Source: Myxococcales bacterium
GTDB taxonomy: Bacteria > Myxococcota_A > Polyangia > Nannocystales > Nannocystaceae
Length of the DNA stretch: 64,000 bases
Direction of reading: 5' to 3'
NCBI GenBank assembly: GCA_020633295.1
Contig: JACKDW010000023.1
Location: 84,720-148,719, forward strand
The translations under genes and the position numbers were made by a program. The notes below the pieces were generated by a model. It was not told the origin of the DNA. It saw only the letters and a list, made by a program, of their open reading frames with translations, and did not search any database. Below are positions 1 through 8,575 of this stretch, piece after piece; position 1 is the stretch's first letter, and every line of letters starts with the position of its first letter.

Positions 1-884
1 TCGATGTTGCGGGCGACGAGCTCGAAGCGCGGCGCCTGCCCGAAGTGACGCGCGTGCCGGCTCATCGCGCAGGTCGCCATCCACTGGCGGATCATGTTGT
101 TCGTGCCGTCGACGTCCTCGCCGAGCGCGGGGTCGGTGAGGTACGTCAGCGCGCCGTCCTCGGCCACGTGTTCGAACAGGTAGTCGCCGAGCAGCCTCGC
201 GAGCCGCTCGACGCTCTCGCGCGTGACGGCGTCGGGCGGGAGGATCCGCGTGCCGCGGTACAGCGGGGTCGCCGGGCCCTCGCCGCGCAGCGGGACGACG
301 TACTGCAGCGCTCGCCAGGCGGTCACGCGCCCGCGCTCGCGCAGCGCGAGCTCGCTGATGTCGCGCTGCTCGCAGAAGCGCTCGATCAGCACGCGGGCGC
401 CGCGGTTCGCCGCGAGCACGTCGAAGGGCGTCCAGCGGTGGGTCTCGCGGCCGACCGAGAGCTCGTACGCGAGCAGCCCGCGTCGGCCGTTGGAGAACAG
501 GAACGAACGATCCTGTTTGTTCGACCAGGGAGCGAGGCGGCGCGGCTCGTGCAGCAGCGCCAGCTCGATCGCGGCCGGCGGCGACGCGGGCGCGCTGCGC
601 GTGGTGTTGCTGACGCGCTTGAGCGCGTCGCAGATCGCGTCGGCCCAGCGGCGCTTGCCGCCCGCGCTGGCGTCGGCCCACGCGGCCGCGCGCAGCGAGC
701 CGGCCTGCCGCAGCCCGACGAACACGGGGCCGCGCGCCTTGCCGAGCTGCTGCCACAGCGGGCTCACGCGTCGGCCCTCGCGCTCGCGCTTGGACAGCTG
801 CCCGCCCGCGCGCGTGAGCGCGGCGAGCTCCGCCAGCGCCTCGGCGTCGAGCGGGCTGCGGGTGTAGGAGTCGTCGTAGCGCAT
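1..884 (-). CDS. conserved hypothetical protein, AMMECR1-like N-terminal region, partial
   Basis: The reading frame starts with ATG at 884 and runs off the left edge, so the C-terminus is missing; about 294 residues are visible. The N-terminal 200 residues have a pattern like AMMECR1 domains (VFVGLRQAGSLRAAAW, then a GRRGLLAYELS segment), but without the usual RGC motif, so this is tentative. The last visible part (LTYLTDPALGEDVDGTNNM, then RQWMATCAMS) resembles an alpha/alpha-toroid, as in C5-epimerase or terpenoid-cyclase-like folds. The start lies 10 bp after the stop of the universal stress protein gene, so the two are probably co-transcribed. No clear ribosome binding site is seen. The cellular role is unknown. 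Confidence 0.6.
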   Translation of the reverse strand, partial: MRYDDSYTRSPLDAEALAELAALTRAGGQLSKREREGRRVSPLWQQLGKARGPVFVGLRQAGSLRAAAWADASAGGKRRWADAICDALKRVSNTTRSAPASPPAAIELALLHEPRRLAPWSNKQDRSFLFSNGRRGLLAYELSVGRETHRWTPFDVLAANRGARVLIERFCEQRDISELALRERGRVTAWRALQYVVPLRGEGPATPLYRGTRILPPDAVTRESVERLARLLGDYLFEHVAEDGALTYLTDPALGEDVDGTNNMIRQWMATCAMSRHARHFGQAPRFELVARNI

Positions 885-894
885 GCGGGCTCGC

Positions 895-1794
895 TCAGCC
901 GCCGTAGTCGGGCGGGATCACGGCGACGGGCAGGCGCGCGTGGCCGGCGAGGTCGCTGCTGACGCTGAGCAGCGCGAGGCGCTCGAGGTTTGTCAGGCGC
1001 CGAGTGCCGGTGACGAGGAGCGCCGCGCGATGCTCCGCGCAGGCGTCGGCCAGCGCGTCAAACTCGAGCCCGGAGCGCAGGTCGACGCGCGCGCCCTCGG
1101 CCCCGTGGGTCACGAGCCACTCCTTGAGGCGGCGGAAGGCCGCGGCGCGGTGCTCCTCGTGGACCTTCTCCACCTCGGCGTCGCTCCAGTACAGCTGGGC
1201 GTAGTCGAGCGGCACGCGGACGACGTGCGTGACGACGAGCTCGCGCCCGGTCTGGCGCGCGAGCGCGGCCGCGAAGCGCAGCGCGCCGACGGAGCTGTCG
1301 CCGGGGACGGCCGCGAGCACGATCGGCCCCGAGCCGAAGGCCGCGCTCTCGAGGTCCGGCGGCACGACGATGACGGGCGCCGGGAGCGTTCGCAGCAGGC
1401 GGCGCGCCACGGTGCCAAGGCGGACGACCGCGGCCTCGTCGACGCCGCTCTTGCGCCCGATGATCAGCGCGTCCGCGCCGTGCTCCTGGCACTCGCTCGT
1501 GAGCCCGTCCTCCGCGCGCCGGCTCTCCGCCACCTCGAGCGACGCGAGCGCGCCCTCGGCCCCCGCGCGCGTGACCACGAGCTGCGCCTCGGCCTCGAGC
1601 CGACCGCGGATCTCCGCGCGCGAGCCGTGCTTGCGCAGCGCGTTCACCTGGGCGTCCTCGAGCACGTGGACGCCGCGCAGCGCGGGCGCCTGCGCCGGAT
1701 CCTGAAAGAGTCCTTTGAGCCAGGTCGCAAAGCGCACGGCGCCGTCGCTGCGCTTGCGAAGGTCGACCCCGACGATCCACTGAGTCTGCTTCAT
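895..1794 (-). CDS. tandem universal stress protein (UspA family), two domains
   Basis: This 299-residue protein holds two consecutive Usp domains, roughly residues 1-150 and 155-299. The start at 1794 (MKQTQWIVGVDL) is chosen because the first Usp beta strand follows at once; a longer frame up to 1866 adds only an Arg/Ala-rich shadow. The first domain ends with an ATP-loop-like segment, GRKSGVDEAAVVRLGTVARR, matching the family pattern G-x2-G-x9-G-(S/T). The second has GTRRLTNLERLALLSVSSDL, where the G-(S/T) part is degraded. Usp proteins are cytoplasmic stress or starvation proteins that bind ATP in some members. The gene is divergent from the P-type ATPase across a 156-bp gap, and the downstream AMMECR1-like gene starts 10 bp after its stop. 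Confidence 0.85.
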   Translation of the reverse strand: MKQTQWIVGVDLRKRSDGAVRFATWLKGLFQDPAQAPALRGVHVLEDAQVNALRKHGSRAEIRGRLEAEAQLVVTRAGAEGALASLEVAESRRAEDGLTSECQEHGADALIIGRKSGVDEAAVVRLGTVARRLLRTLPAPVIVVPPDLESAAFGSGPIVLAAVPGDSSVGALRFAAALARQTGRELVVTHVVRVPLDYAQLYWSDAEVEKVHEEHRAAAFRRLKEWLVTHGAEGARVDLRSGLEFDALADACAEHRAALLVTGTRRLTNLERLALLSVSSDLAGHARLPVAVIPPDYGG

Positions 1795-1950
1795 CGCGTC
1801 CGTCCTGCTCGCGCCCGAGCGGCCTCGCGCGGCCGCGCGAGAGGGCGAGCCCCCGCAACGTACCACGCGGCGGTCACCCGGCCCTGGTCGCGACGGGCGG
1901 AATTTTCCTCACGAGCTCGGGCCCCCCGAGTGCGCACGGCCCCGGCTGCT
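1795..1950. promoter_or_regulatory. divergent promoter region between usp and P-type ATPase genes
   Basis: This gap between two divergently transcribed genes must hold both promoters. An 18-bp perfect palindrome, CTCGCGCGGCCGCGCGAG, occupies 1824-1841 and could be a regulator site. No convincing -35/-10 pair can be picked by eye in such GC-rich DNA. Confidence 0.35.
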
Positions 1951-4359
1951 ATGCTCAGCGGGGTGACCGAGGGTCTCACGACGAGCGAGGCGCGGTCGAT
2001 CCGCGCGCGCGTCGGGGAGAACGTCATCGAGCGGCGCGAGAGCACGCCGGCGTGGCGCCTGGCGCTCTCACAATTCACGAGCCCGCTCGTGCTCTTGCTG
2101 CTCGTCGCGGTCGTCGTCGCGGCCGCCTTCGGCGAGTACCCCGACGCGGTGGCGATCTCGATCATCGTGCTCGTCAACGCGGCGATCGGCTTCACGCAGG
2201 AGTTCCGGGCCGAGCGCGCGATGCAGGCGCTCGGCTCGCTCTCGGCCCGGCGCGCGCGCGTCATCCGTGACGGCGAGACGCGCGTGATCCCGGCCGCCGA
2301 GGTCGTGCCCGGGGACGTGCTCGCGCTCGAGGCCGGCGACGTCGTGGCCGCCGACGCGCGGCTGCTCGAGGCGCGGCGCCTCGCGGTCAACGAGGCCGCG
2401 CTGACCGGCGAGAGCGCGCCGGTCTCGAAGGCCGCGGCGCCGGGCGAGGACCAGCGCGAGCGCCCGCTCGCGGAGCGCTCCGGTCACGTGTTCATGGGGA
2501 CATCCGTCAGCAACGGCACCGCGCGCGCGCGCGTCGACGCGATCGCCGGCGAAACCGAGCTCGGCAAGATCGCGGGGATGCTGACGCGCGAGGCGCCCGA
2601 GACGCCGCTGCAGCGGCGCCTCGCCGCGGTCGGGCGCATGCTGATCTACCTGTGCCTCGGCCTCGTGGTCGTCGTCGCGGCGCTCGGGGCCGCGCGCGGG
2701 ATGAGCTGGCACGAGCTCGTGCTCTCGTCGATCTCGCTCGCGGTCGCGGCCGTGCCCGAGGGCCTGCCCGCGGTCGTCACGATCGCGCTCGCGATCGGCA
2801 TGCAGCGCATGGCGAGCCACGACGTGCTCGTGCGGCGCCTCGCGTCGGTCGAGACGCTGGGCTCGGTGACGGTGATCTGCACCGACAAGACCGGGACGCT
2901 GACGACCGGCGTCATGGAGACGCGCGAGCTGTGGGGCGCGGACGAGGACGCGCTGCTGCGCGCGGCCGCGTCCTGCTGCGACGCCGAGCTCAAGGCGGAC
3001 GGCGAGGACGTCGGCGACGCCACCGAGCTCGCGATCCTGCGCGCCGCGGCCGCGCGCGGGTACACGCGCGCCGCGATCGAGCGCGACGCGCCGCGCGTCG
3101 CGAGCCAGCCCTTCGACGCGGACCTGCGCCGCATGTGGGTGCTGCGCGCGGACGGGCGCCTCTACCTCAAGGGCGCGATCGAGGCCGTGCTGCCGCGCTG
3201 CGTCGACGCCGACGTCGCGGGGGCGCGCGCCGCCAACGAGCGGCTCGCGGCTGCGGGCCAGCGCGTGCTCGCGGTCGCCGACGGCGACGGCCCCGAGGAG
3301 CGCGCGCTGACGCTGCGCGGCCTCATCGGCATCGCCGACCCGCCGCGCGCGGCGGCGATCGACGCGATCCGGCGCGCCCGCGAAGCAGGTGTCCGATTGT
3401 TCATGTTAACCGGGGACCAGCGGGCGACCGCGCTGGCGATCGCGCGCGAGCTCGAGCTCGCGCCGCCCGGCGAGGACGTCTCCGCGTACGTGCGCGCGCG
3501 CGTGACCGCGGCCGAGAAGGACGCGATCGTCGGCGAGCTGCAGGCGCGCGGCGAGATCGTCGCGATGACCGGCGACGGCGTAAACGACGCGCCCGCGATC
3601 CGGCGCGCCGACATCGGCGTCGCCATGGGCGCGGGCGCGACCGAGGTGACGCGCGAGGTCTCCGACATGGTGCTGACGAACGACGATCTGGGCGGCGTCG
3701 TCGTGGCGATCCGCGAGGGTCGCGTGATCTACGAGAACATCCAGAAGACGATCGTCTACCTGCTCTCGGGCAACCTCTCCGAGCTCATGCTGATGCTCGC
3801 GGCGGCCGCGATCGGGCTGCCGCTGCCGCTGCTGCCGCTGCACCTGCTCTGGATCAACCTGCTCAACGAGCCGCTCCCCGCGATCGCGCTCGTGCTCGAT
3901 CCCCCCGCGCGCGACGTGCTCGAGCGGCCACCTCGCGCGCCGGGCGAGCCGATGCTCGGGCGCGGCCCGTGGGCCGAGATCCTCGCGATCGCGTCGCTGC
4001 ACGCCGTCGTCGCGCTCGCGGTGTACTGGTGGGCCCTCGCGGCCCGCGGCGTCGACGTCGCGCGCGCGCTCGCGTTCTCGACCATCGTGTTCGGGGTGCT
4101 GCTGCGCTCGCTCGGAGCGCGCAGCCGATCGCGCCCGCTCGGGCTCCGCGGGCTGCTCGAGAACCGCTGGCTGCTCGGCGTCGTCGGGCTCTCGATCGCG
4201 CTGCAGCTCGGCATCCACTACCTCCCGCCGACGCGCGCGCTGCTCCGGCTCGACGGCGCACCCGCGCGCGACCTGCTCCTCGTGCTCGCGCTCGGGCTCG
4301 TCCCGCTCGTCGCGGTCGAGCTCTACAAGCTCGCGCGAGCGCGCGTCGCCGGCCGCTGA
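1951..4359 (+). CDS. cation-transporting P-type ATPase (P2, SERCA/PMR1-like)
   Basis: This 802-residue inner-membrane ATPase pumps cations using ATP, most likely Ca2+ or Mn2+ export. Visible motifs in order: N-terminal cation-ATPase segment (GLTTSEARSIRARVGENVI), TGES at about 151, PEGLPAVVT in M4 at about 270, CTDKTGTLT with phospho-Asp at about 312, KGAIEAVLPRC in the nucleotide domain, MLTGDQ, and MTGDGVNDAP at about 539. Residues that bind Ca2+ in SERCA are largely kept: M4 PEGLP, M5 GNLSELM (N and E), and M6 WINLLNEPLP, where the SERCA Thr-Asp pair is Asn-Glu. The start at 1951 fits the family N-terminus; GTG at 1963 is an alternative. The long upstream extension of the frame is a shadow. 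Ion specificity remains an inference. Confidence 0.93.
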   Translation: MLSGVTEGLTTSEARSIRARVGENVIERRESTPAWRLALSQFTSPLVLLLLVAVVVAAAFGEYPDAVAISIIVLVNAAIGFTQEFRAERAMQALGSLSARRARVIRDGETRVIPAAEVVPGDVLALEAGDVVAADARLLEARRLAVNEAALTGESAPVSKAAAPGEDQRERPLAERSGHVFMGTSVSNGTARARVDAIAGETELGKIAGMLTREAPETPLQRRLAAVGRMLIYLCLGLVVVVAALGAARGMSWHELVLSSISLAVAAVPEGLPAVVTIALAIGMQRMASHDVLVRRLASVETLGSVTVICTDKTGTLTTGVMETRELWGADEDALLRAAASCCDAELKADGEDVGDATELAILRAAAARGYTRAAIERDAPRVASQPFDADLRRMWVLRADGRLYLKGAIEAVLPRCVDADVAGARAANERLAAAGQRVLAVADGDGPEERALTLRGLIGIADPPRAAAIDAIRRAREAGVRLFMLTGDQRATALAIARELELAPPGEDVSAYVRARVTAAEKDAIVGELQARGEIVAMTGDGVNDAPAIRRADIGVAMGAGATEVTREVSDMVLTNDDLGGVVVAIREGRVIYENIQKTIVYLLSGNLSELMLMLAAAAIGLPLPLLPLHLLWINLLNEPLPAIALVLDPPARDVLERPPRAPGEPMLGRGPWAEILAIASLHAVVALAVYWWALAARGVDVARALAFSTIVFGVLLRSLGARSRSRPLGLRGLLENRWLLGVVGLSIALQLGIHYLPPTRALLRLDGAPARDLLLVLALGLVPLVAVELYKLARARVAGR

Positions 4360-4551
4360 GCGCCGCGGCTCGCCCGCGCTGTGGAATTCTGACTCACGCG
4401 GCGCGCGAGAACCCCGGCGCCGCGCGATGTAATATGTCTTTATAACCATGTCGTACAGGAGGCGGCGCTAGGGCGAACTGCGGCCTCGCGCCGCACCGTG
4501 CACCAATTGCGTCGTTTCTCGCCCGTGGCATCACGCGTATAACAGGGGGTG
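4360..4551. promoter_or_regulatory. intergenic region with AT-rich ATGTCTTTATAACCATGTC signal
   Basis: This 192-bp gap precedes the Cys-rich lipoprotein. It contains an AT-rich island at about 4431-4450 (taatatgtctttataacc followed by atgtcg), sharply different from its GC-rich surroundings. It is related to the recurring ACATGTC-type signal found elsewhere in the window and could be part of the promoter. A purine stretch aacaggggg lies just ahead of the start codon. Confidence 0.35.
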
Positions 4552-6207
4552 ATGCGGGGAACTACTGTAGCGGCTTACCTGTCAATTGCTGCGCTGGCCT
4601 TTGGGACATACGCGTGCGGCGACGACTCCTCCGAGACGACCAACGAGACGACCGTCTCGACGAGCTCGCCGTCGACGACCGGCGGCGAGATGATGACGAC
4701 CACCACGTCGACGTCGTCCAGCACCTCGAGCGGCGGCACCACGGCCGGCGTCACGACGGAGGCGATGACCTCGACCGCCGGCGAGACCGTCGGGATCGAG
4801 ACCGGCAGCACGGGGGCGACCCCGTACTGCGGCGACGGCGTCGTCGACCCTGACGAGGAGTGCGACGAGGGCGACGCCAACGACGACAACGGGGCGTGCA
4901 CGAGCGTGTGCCTGAGCGCCGCCTGCGGCGACGGCTACACGCAGCCGGGCGAGGAGTGCGACGACGGCGACGGCAACGCCGACGACGGGACGTGCAAGCT
5001 CGACTGCACGCTGCCCGTGTGCGGCGACGGCATCGTGCAGCCGGGCGAGGCCTGCGACGACGGCAACAACATCGACGACGACGCGTGCTCGAACGCCTGC
5101 GACCTCACGTCGTGCGGCGACGGGATGGTCCAGATGGGCGAGGAGTGCGACGACGCGAACCTCGACAACACCGACGAGTGCAACGAGAACTGCCAGTTCC
5201 CCTCGTGCGAGGACGGCCTGCTCAGCGGGCTCGAGACCGACGTCGACTGCGGCGGCGGCAACTGCCAGGGCTGCGACCTCGGCCTGACCTGCGTCGAGCC
5301 CGGCGACTGCGGGAGCGGCAACTGCCAGAACGCGGTGTGCGCGATCGCGATGAGCTGCAACCAGATCAAGCTCGGCAACCCCGACGCGGAGTCCGGCGTG
5401 TTCGAGATCGACGTCGACGGCGAGGGTGACCTCGAGCCGTTCAACGTCTACTGCGACATGGAGACCGCCGGCGGCGGGTGGACGCTGACGCTCAACCTCG
5501 ACACCTCGGACGGCCACGTCATGTGGTGGGCGAACCCGAAGTGGACCGACACCTCGATCCACGGGACCGTCAACAAGGCGCTGACCGAGGACTTCAAGAG
5601 CGAGGCCTGGAGCTCGCTCGCCGGCGCCACCGAGATCCTGCTGACCGTCCACGAGGAGGGCGGCTACCTCGGCTGGAAGCAGTTCCAGAAGGTCGACGGC
5701 GCGACCATGTACGAGCACCTGCAGGGCGGCGACAACACGCTGATCGCCCCCACGGTGATCGACTCCTTCCTCGACGACAACCTCTGGTCCGGCGAGACGC
5801 TGGTGCGCAACTCGCTGGAGCTGTACGCCAATCACTGCATCCAGAACGGGGGCAACTGCACCACGGGCAACGCCGGCTCCCCCGACGGCGATCGCATCAG
5901 CTCGCACCAGGCGACGCCGGCGAACAACACCGGCGGCGGCCTCGGCAACTGGCACGACATGAACTACTGCTGCCCCAACGGCTACGCGGGCTACGGCAGC
6001 GGCAAGATCTGTAACAACAGCGCGTTTCGGACGACGTCGGAGGCGCAGGCCGGCTGGACCCAGGGCTGCGGCTACAACCAGGGCGGTCACTTCGGCACCG
6101 ACACCAAGGGGCCGTCGTCCGGCATCTGCTCGAACAGCGGCTGCAGCCAGGCGAACTGGTCGCAGAACAGCGGCTTCGACTACGACTACGCGATCTTCCT
6201 GCGGTAG
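4552..6207 (+). CDS. Cys-rich repeat lipoprotein with fibrinogen-type C-terminal domain
   Basis: A secreted lipoprotein of 551 residues. The N-terminus MRGTTVAAYLSIAALAFGTY-AC is a lipoprotein signal, followed by a Ser/Thr linker (to about residue 85). Then come four myxobacterial Cys-rich repeats (DUF4215 type, CGDG..-GEECDDGN) at about 90-220, and one C..GxETDVDCGGxxCxxC repeat to about 262. The C-terminal 280 residues begin MSCNQIKLGNPDAESG and contain PFNVYCDMETAGGGWTL, the signature start of fibrinogen C-terminal (FReD) domains, which often bind sugars. The start could be GTG 4549 or ATG 4552. It is convergent with the DUF5648 lipoprotein. A role in surface adhesion or prey recognition is an inference. 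Confidence 0.85.
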   Translation: MRGTTVAAYLSIAALAFGTYACGDDSSETTNETTVSTSSPSTTGGEMMTTTTSTSSSTSSGGTTAGVTTEAMTSTAGETVGIETGSTGATPYCGDGVVDPDEECDEGDANDDNGACTSVCLSAACGDGYTQPGEECDDGDGNADDGTCKLDCTLPVCGDGIVQPGEACDDGNNIDDDACSNACDLTSCGDGMVQMGEECDDANLDNTDECNENCQFPSCEDGLLSGLETDVDCGGGNCQGCDLGLTCVEPGDCGSGNCQNAVCAIAMSCNQIKLGNPDAESGVFEIDVDGEGDLEPFNVYCDMETAGGGWTLTLNLDTSDGHVMWWANPKWTDTSIHGTVNKALTEDFKSEAWSSLAGATEILLTVHEEGGYLGWKQFQKVDGATMYEHLQGGDNTLIAPTVIDSFLDDNLWSGETLVRNSLELYANHCIQNGGNCTTGNAGSPDGDRISSHQATPANNTGGGLGNWHDMNYCCPNGYAGYGSGKICNNSAFRTTSEAQAGWTQGCGYNQGGHFGTDTKGPSSGICSNSGCSQANWSQNSGFDYDYAIFLR

Positions 6208-6213
6208 CGGACA

Positions 6214-6233
6214 CGCGCGCGGCGACGCGCGCG
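6214..6233. terminator. hairpin between convergent lipoprotein genes
   Basis: CGCGCGC and GCGCGCG can pair around a 6-nt loop between the stops at 6207 and 6241, in a 33-bp convergent gap. There is no T-tract, and CG-rich repeats are common here, so this is a weak call. Confidence 0.3.
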
Positions 6234-6240
6234 GCCTCGG

Positions 6241-7212
6241 CTACCCGCCCGTCCAGACGTGGCCGACCGTGGCTTCGAAGAGGTAGCCGAGGTTGTTGAC
6301 CGCGTTGTCGCGCTCGCCCGCGCTGATCGTGTAGAAGTGCCCGGCGCCCGACTTGTACAGGCGGTACAGCGGGGTGCCGCCGCACAGCGGATCGCCGGCG
6401 AGGTAGCCGAGCGGGCCCTCGTTCTGCCCGGCGCCCTCGCAGCTCTCGCTCGAGGTGTAGAAGCGCTTCCCGTTGCCGAGCAGGCAGCGATAGAGCGGCG
6501 CGAGGCCGGGCTGCGCGGCCGCGTAGAGGAAGAAGAAATTAGCGCTCTCGAGGTGGAAGTCGCCCGACGAGGCCTCGGCCTGGTCGAGGGTGTAGAGGTG
6601 CCCGAGCGTCGGGCTGTAGGCGCGGTGGACCCCCTGTCGGCAGCCGGGCGCGCCGAGGTCACAGCCGCCGTCGCAGTCGTCGTCGAACAGGTTGCAGGCC
6701 TCGGGCGTGCCGGGGGCGCACACGAGCGGGCAGGCCTCGCCGCCGCCCATCAGCGCCTCGCAGCCGTTGAACAGATCGCCGTCGCAATCTGCCTGGCCCG
6801 AGAGACACTCTCCGATCGCGCACTCGCCCGCGACGCACGCGGCCTCGGCGTTGGGGATCACGCAGGAGACCCCGCACTGCCCGCAGTTCTCGGGGTCGCT
6901 CGCCACGTCGACGCACTGCACCCCGCAGGGCGTGAGCGCGCCGCAGTCGAGCGGCTCGCCGGTGCTCGTGTCGAGCGCGTCGCCCGTCGCGTCGCCTGTC
7001 GTCGCGCTCGCGTCGCTCGTCTGCGCGTCCCCGGCGGTCGTGTCGACCCCGTCGCTGTCGGTCTCGACGTCTCCGGTCGTCGTCGACACGGCGCCGTCGC
7101 TCCCGCTGCTCAGGCCCGTCTCGCCGCGCTCGTCGTCCGCGCCGCAGCCCGCGAGCGCGACGACGAGCGCGAAACAACGCGCCGGTCGGGCGTTATCCGC
7201 CGAGGAGCGCAT
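6241..7212 (-). CDS. lipoprotein with DUF5648 (YRL...HFYT) repeat domain
   Basis: A 323-residue secreted lipoprotein. The signal ends in FALVVALAGC, followed by a Thr/Ser/Asp-rich linker to about residue 85. A Cys-rich middle (GVQCVDVASDPENCGQCG) matches the plant-EGF/MXAN-like repeats common in myxobacterial surface proteins. The C-terminal 140 residues contain repeated patterns HRAYSPTLGHLYT, YRCLLGNGKRFYT and YRLYKSGAGHFYT, typical of DUF5648. The start overlaps the 3' end of the DUF1552 gene by 20 bp, so it is the last gene of a translationally coupled operon. Role unknown; extracellular or outer-membrane location is inferred. Confidence 0.8.
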   Translation of the reverse strand: MRSSADNARPARCFALVVALAGCGADDERGETGLSSGSDGAVSTTTGDVETDSDGVDTTAGDAQTSDASATTGDATGDALDTSTGEPLDCGALTPCGVQCVDVASDPENCGQCGVSCVIPNAEAACVAGECAIGECLSGQADCDGDLFNGCEALMGGGEACPLVCAPGTPEACNLFDDDCDGGCDLGAPGCRQGVHRAYSPTLGHLYTLDQAEASSGDFHLESANFFFLYAAAQPGLAPLYRCLLGNGKRFYTSSESCEGAGQNEGPLGYLAGDPLCGGTPLYRLYKSGAGHFYTISAGERDNAVNNLGYLFEATVGHVWTGG

Positions 7213-8575
7213 CGAACTGCTCGCTCGTCTCGCCGCCGTTCCAGCCGAAGGTCGGCGTCGTCAGCCCGACGGCGCGCAGCATGGTCACGTGCGCCTTGCT
7301 GATGTTGCCGCCAGGCTCGCGCGCGTGCACGCCCGGCAGCAGCGCGCCGCCGCGGCCCGCGAGCACCACCGGCGTCTCCTTGACGCTGTGCTGCCAGCCC
7401 TCGCCGTACTCCGAGGTGCCGAAGATGACCGCGCGGTCGAGCACCGAGTCGCCCATCGGGTCGACGCTGGCCGCGAGCTTGTCGAGGAACCGGCCGAAGG
7501 CCTGCAGCTGATACTCCGAGACGCTCTTGATCTGGTTCCACTCGCCGGCGTGACACACCGCGTGCATGTCGTTGACGACGCCGAGGTTCTGGAACACGTG
7601 CGTGGTCGCCGGCGAGGTCAGCATGAAGGAGAACACGCGGGTCAGCCCGCACTGCAGCGCGACCGCGAGCAGCTCGGCCATGATCTCGGTCTTGAGCAGG
7701 AGGTCGCCGGTGTCGGCCGGGACCGGCGGCGCGAGGTCGCAGGTCCCCGAGCTCAGCTCGAGGCGCCGCTGGATCTCGGCCATGTGCTCGAGGTGCGCCT
7801 CGAGCCGCTGGCGATCGACGCTCCCGAGCTCCGCGCGCAGGCTGTTGGCGTCGTCCATCACCGCGTCGAGCAGCCGCGCGCGGCGACCGACCGCGACGAG
7901 GTCGTCGGGGACGTCGAACAGCAGGCTGTGCAGCTGCACGGGGTTCATCAGCGGCGGGTTGAGGGAGTCGGGGCCGTTGTACGAGATCGCGTTCCAGTGC
8001 CCGTAGTCGTGGAAGCGCGCGGGCGAGACGCCGAGCACGAGCGAGCGGAAGCGCGGGAGGTCGGCGTAGAACGCGTCGTGATTGGCGACGTACTGGTCGA
8101 GCGTCGGGCGCAGCGCCGTGAGCGTGTGCGACGGGTGGTCAAATCCGTCGGGCCGGATGCGATCGCCGGTCATCGTGACCATGAAGCCGCGCATGTGCCC
8201 GTCGGACTGCCCGGGCGGCTCGTCGGGCACGTCGGTGTGGGGCTCGAGGCCGGTGATCACGCTGAACGGGTGGGCGGCGAGCGGCGTCATCAGCTCGCTC
8301 GGCGTGAACCCGAGGCCCGTCTGCGCGGGCGTCCACAGATCCGGGTACCCGCCCTGCGCCTGCATCTCGCCGTGGGCCGCGTGCCACGGGAGCCCGTTGG
8401 CCCAGAAGAACACGCCGAAGATCGGCTCGCTCGCGGCCGCCTCCGCCAGCGCGCTGCGGCGCGGCAGCATGGCCTCGAGCAGCGGCAGACCGAGCGCGAC
8501 GGCGCCGCCCATCGCGGCCCCGCGCAGCACCCGGCGACGGCTCAGACGTCCGCGTTGCTTGGTGTCGTGACTCAT
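7193..8575 (-). CDS. DUF1552 family protein with Tat signal
   Basis: 460 residues. The N-terminus has a Tat signal (LSRRRVLRGAAMGGAVALGL), so the protein is probably exported folded. The mature part follows the DUF1552 family: PIFGVFFWANGLPWH near the start, then SDGHMRGFMVTMTGDRI and FGTSEYGEGWQHS. The family is common in Planctomycetes and Myxococcota, usually next to DUF1592 proteins, and is distantly related to the alkaline-phosphatase-like DUF1501 sulfatase group; no reaction is established. The ATG overlaps the stop of the upstream DUF1592 gene by 4 bp, so the two are translationally coupled. Confidence 0.9.
   Translation of the reverse strand: MSHDTKQRGRLSRRRVLRGAAMGGAVALGLPLLEAMLPRRSALAEAAASEPIFGVFFWANGLPWHAAHGEMQAQGGYPDLWTPAQTGLGFTPSELMTPLAAHPFSVITGLEPHTDVPDEPPGQSDGHMRGFMVTMTGDRIRPDGFDHPSHTLTALRPTLDQYVANHDAFYADLPRFRSLVLGVSPARFHDYGHWNAISYNGPDSLNPPLMNPVQLHSLLFDVPDDLVAVGRRARLLDAVMDDANSLRAELGSVDRQRLEAHLEHMAEIQRRLELSSGTCDLAPPVPADTGDLLLKTEIMAELLAVALQCGLTRVFSFMLTSPATTHVFQNLGVVNDMHAVCHAGEWNQIKSVSEYQLQAFGRFLDKLAASVDPMGDSVLDRAVIFGTSEYGEGWQHSVKETPVVLAGRGGALLPGVHAREPGGNISKAHVTMLRAVGLTTPTFGWNGGETSEQFDALLGG

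Noticed and set aside
45..962. Plus-strand frame of 305 residues over the left-end gene
   Set aside because: Arg/Ala/Val-rich shadow of the minus-strand AMMECR1-like gene; no domain and no ribosome site.
883..1950. N-terminal extension of the P-type ATPase frame
   Set aside because: It overlaps the universal stress protein gene on the other strand and has shadow composition; family N-terminus fits 1951.
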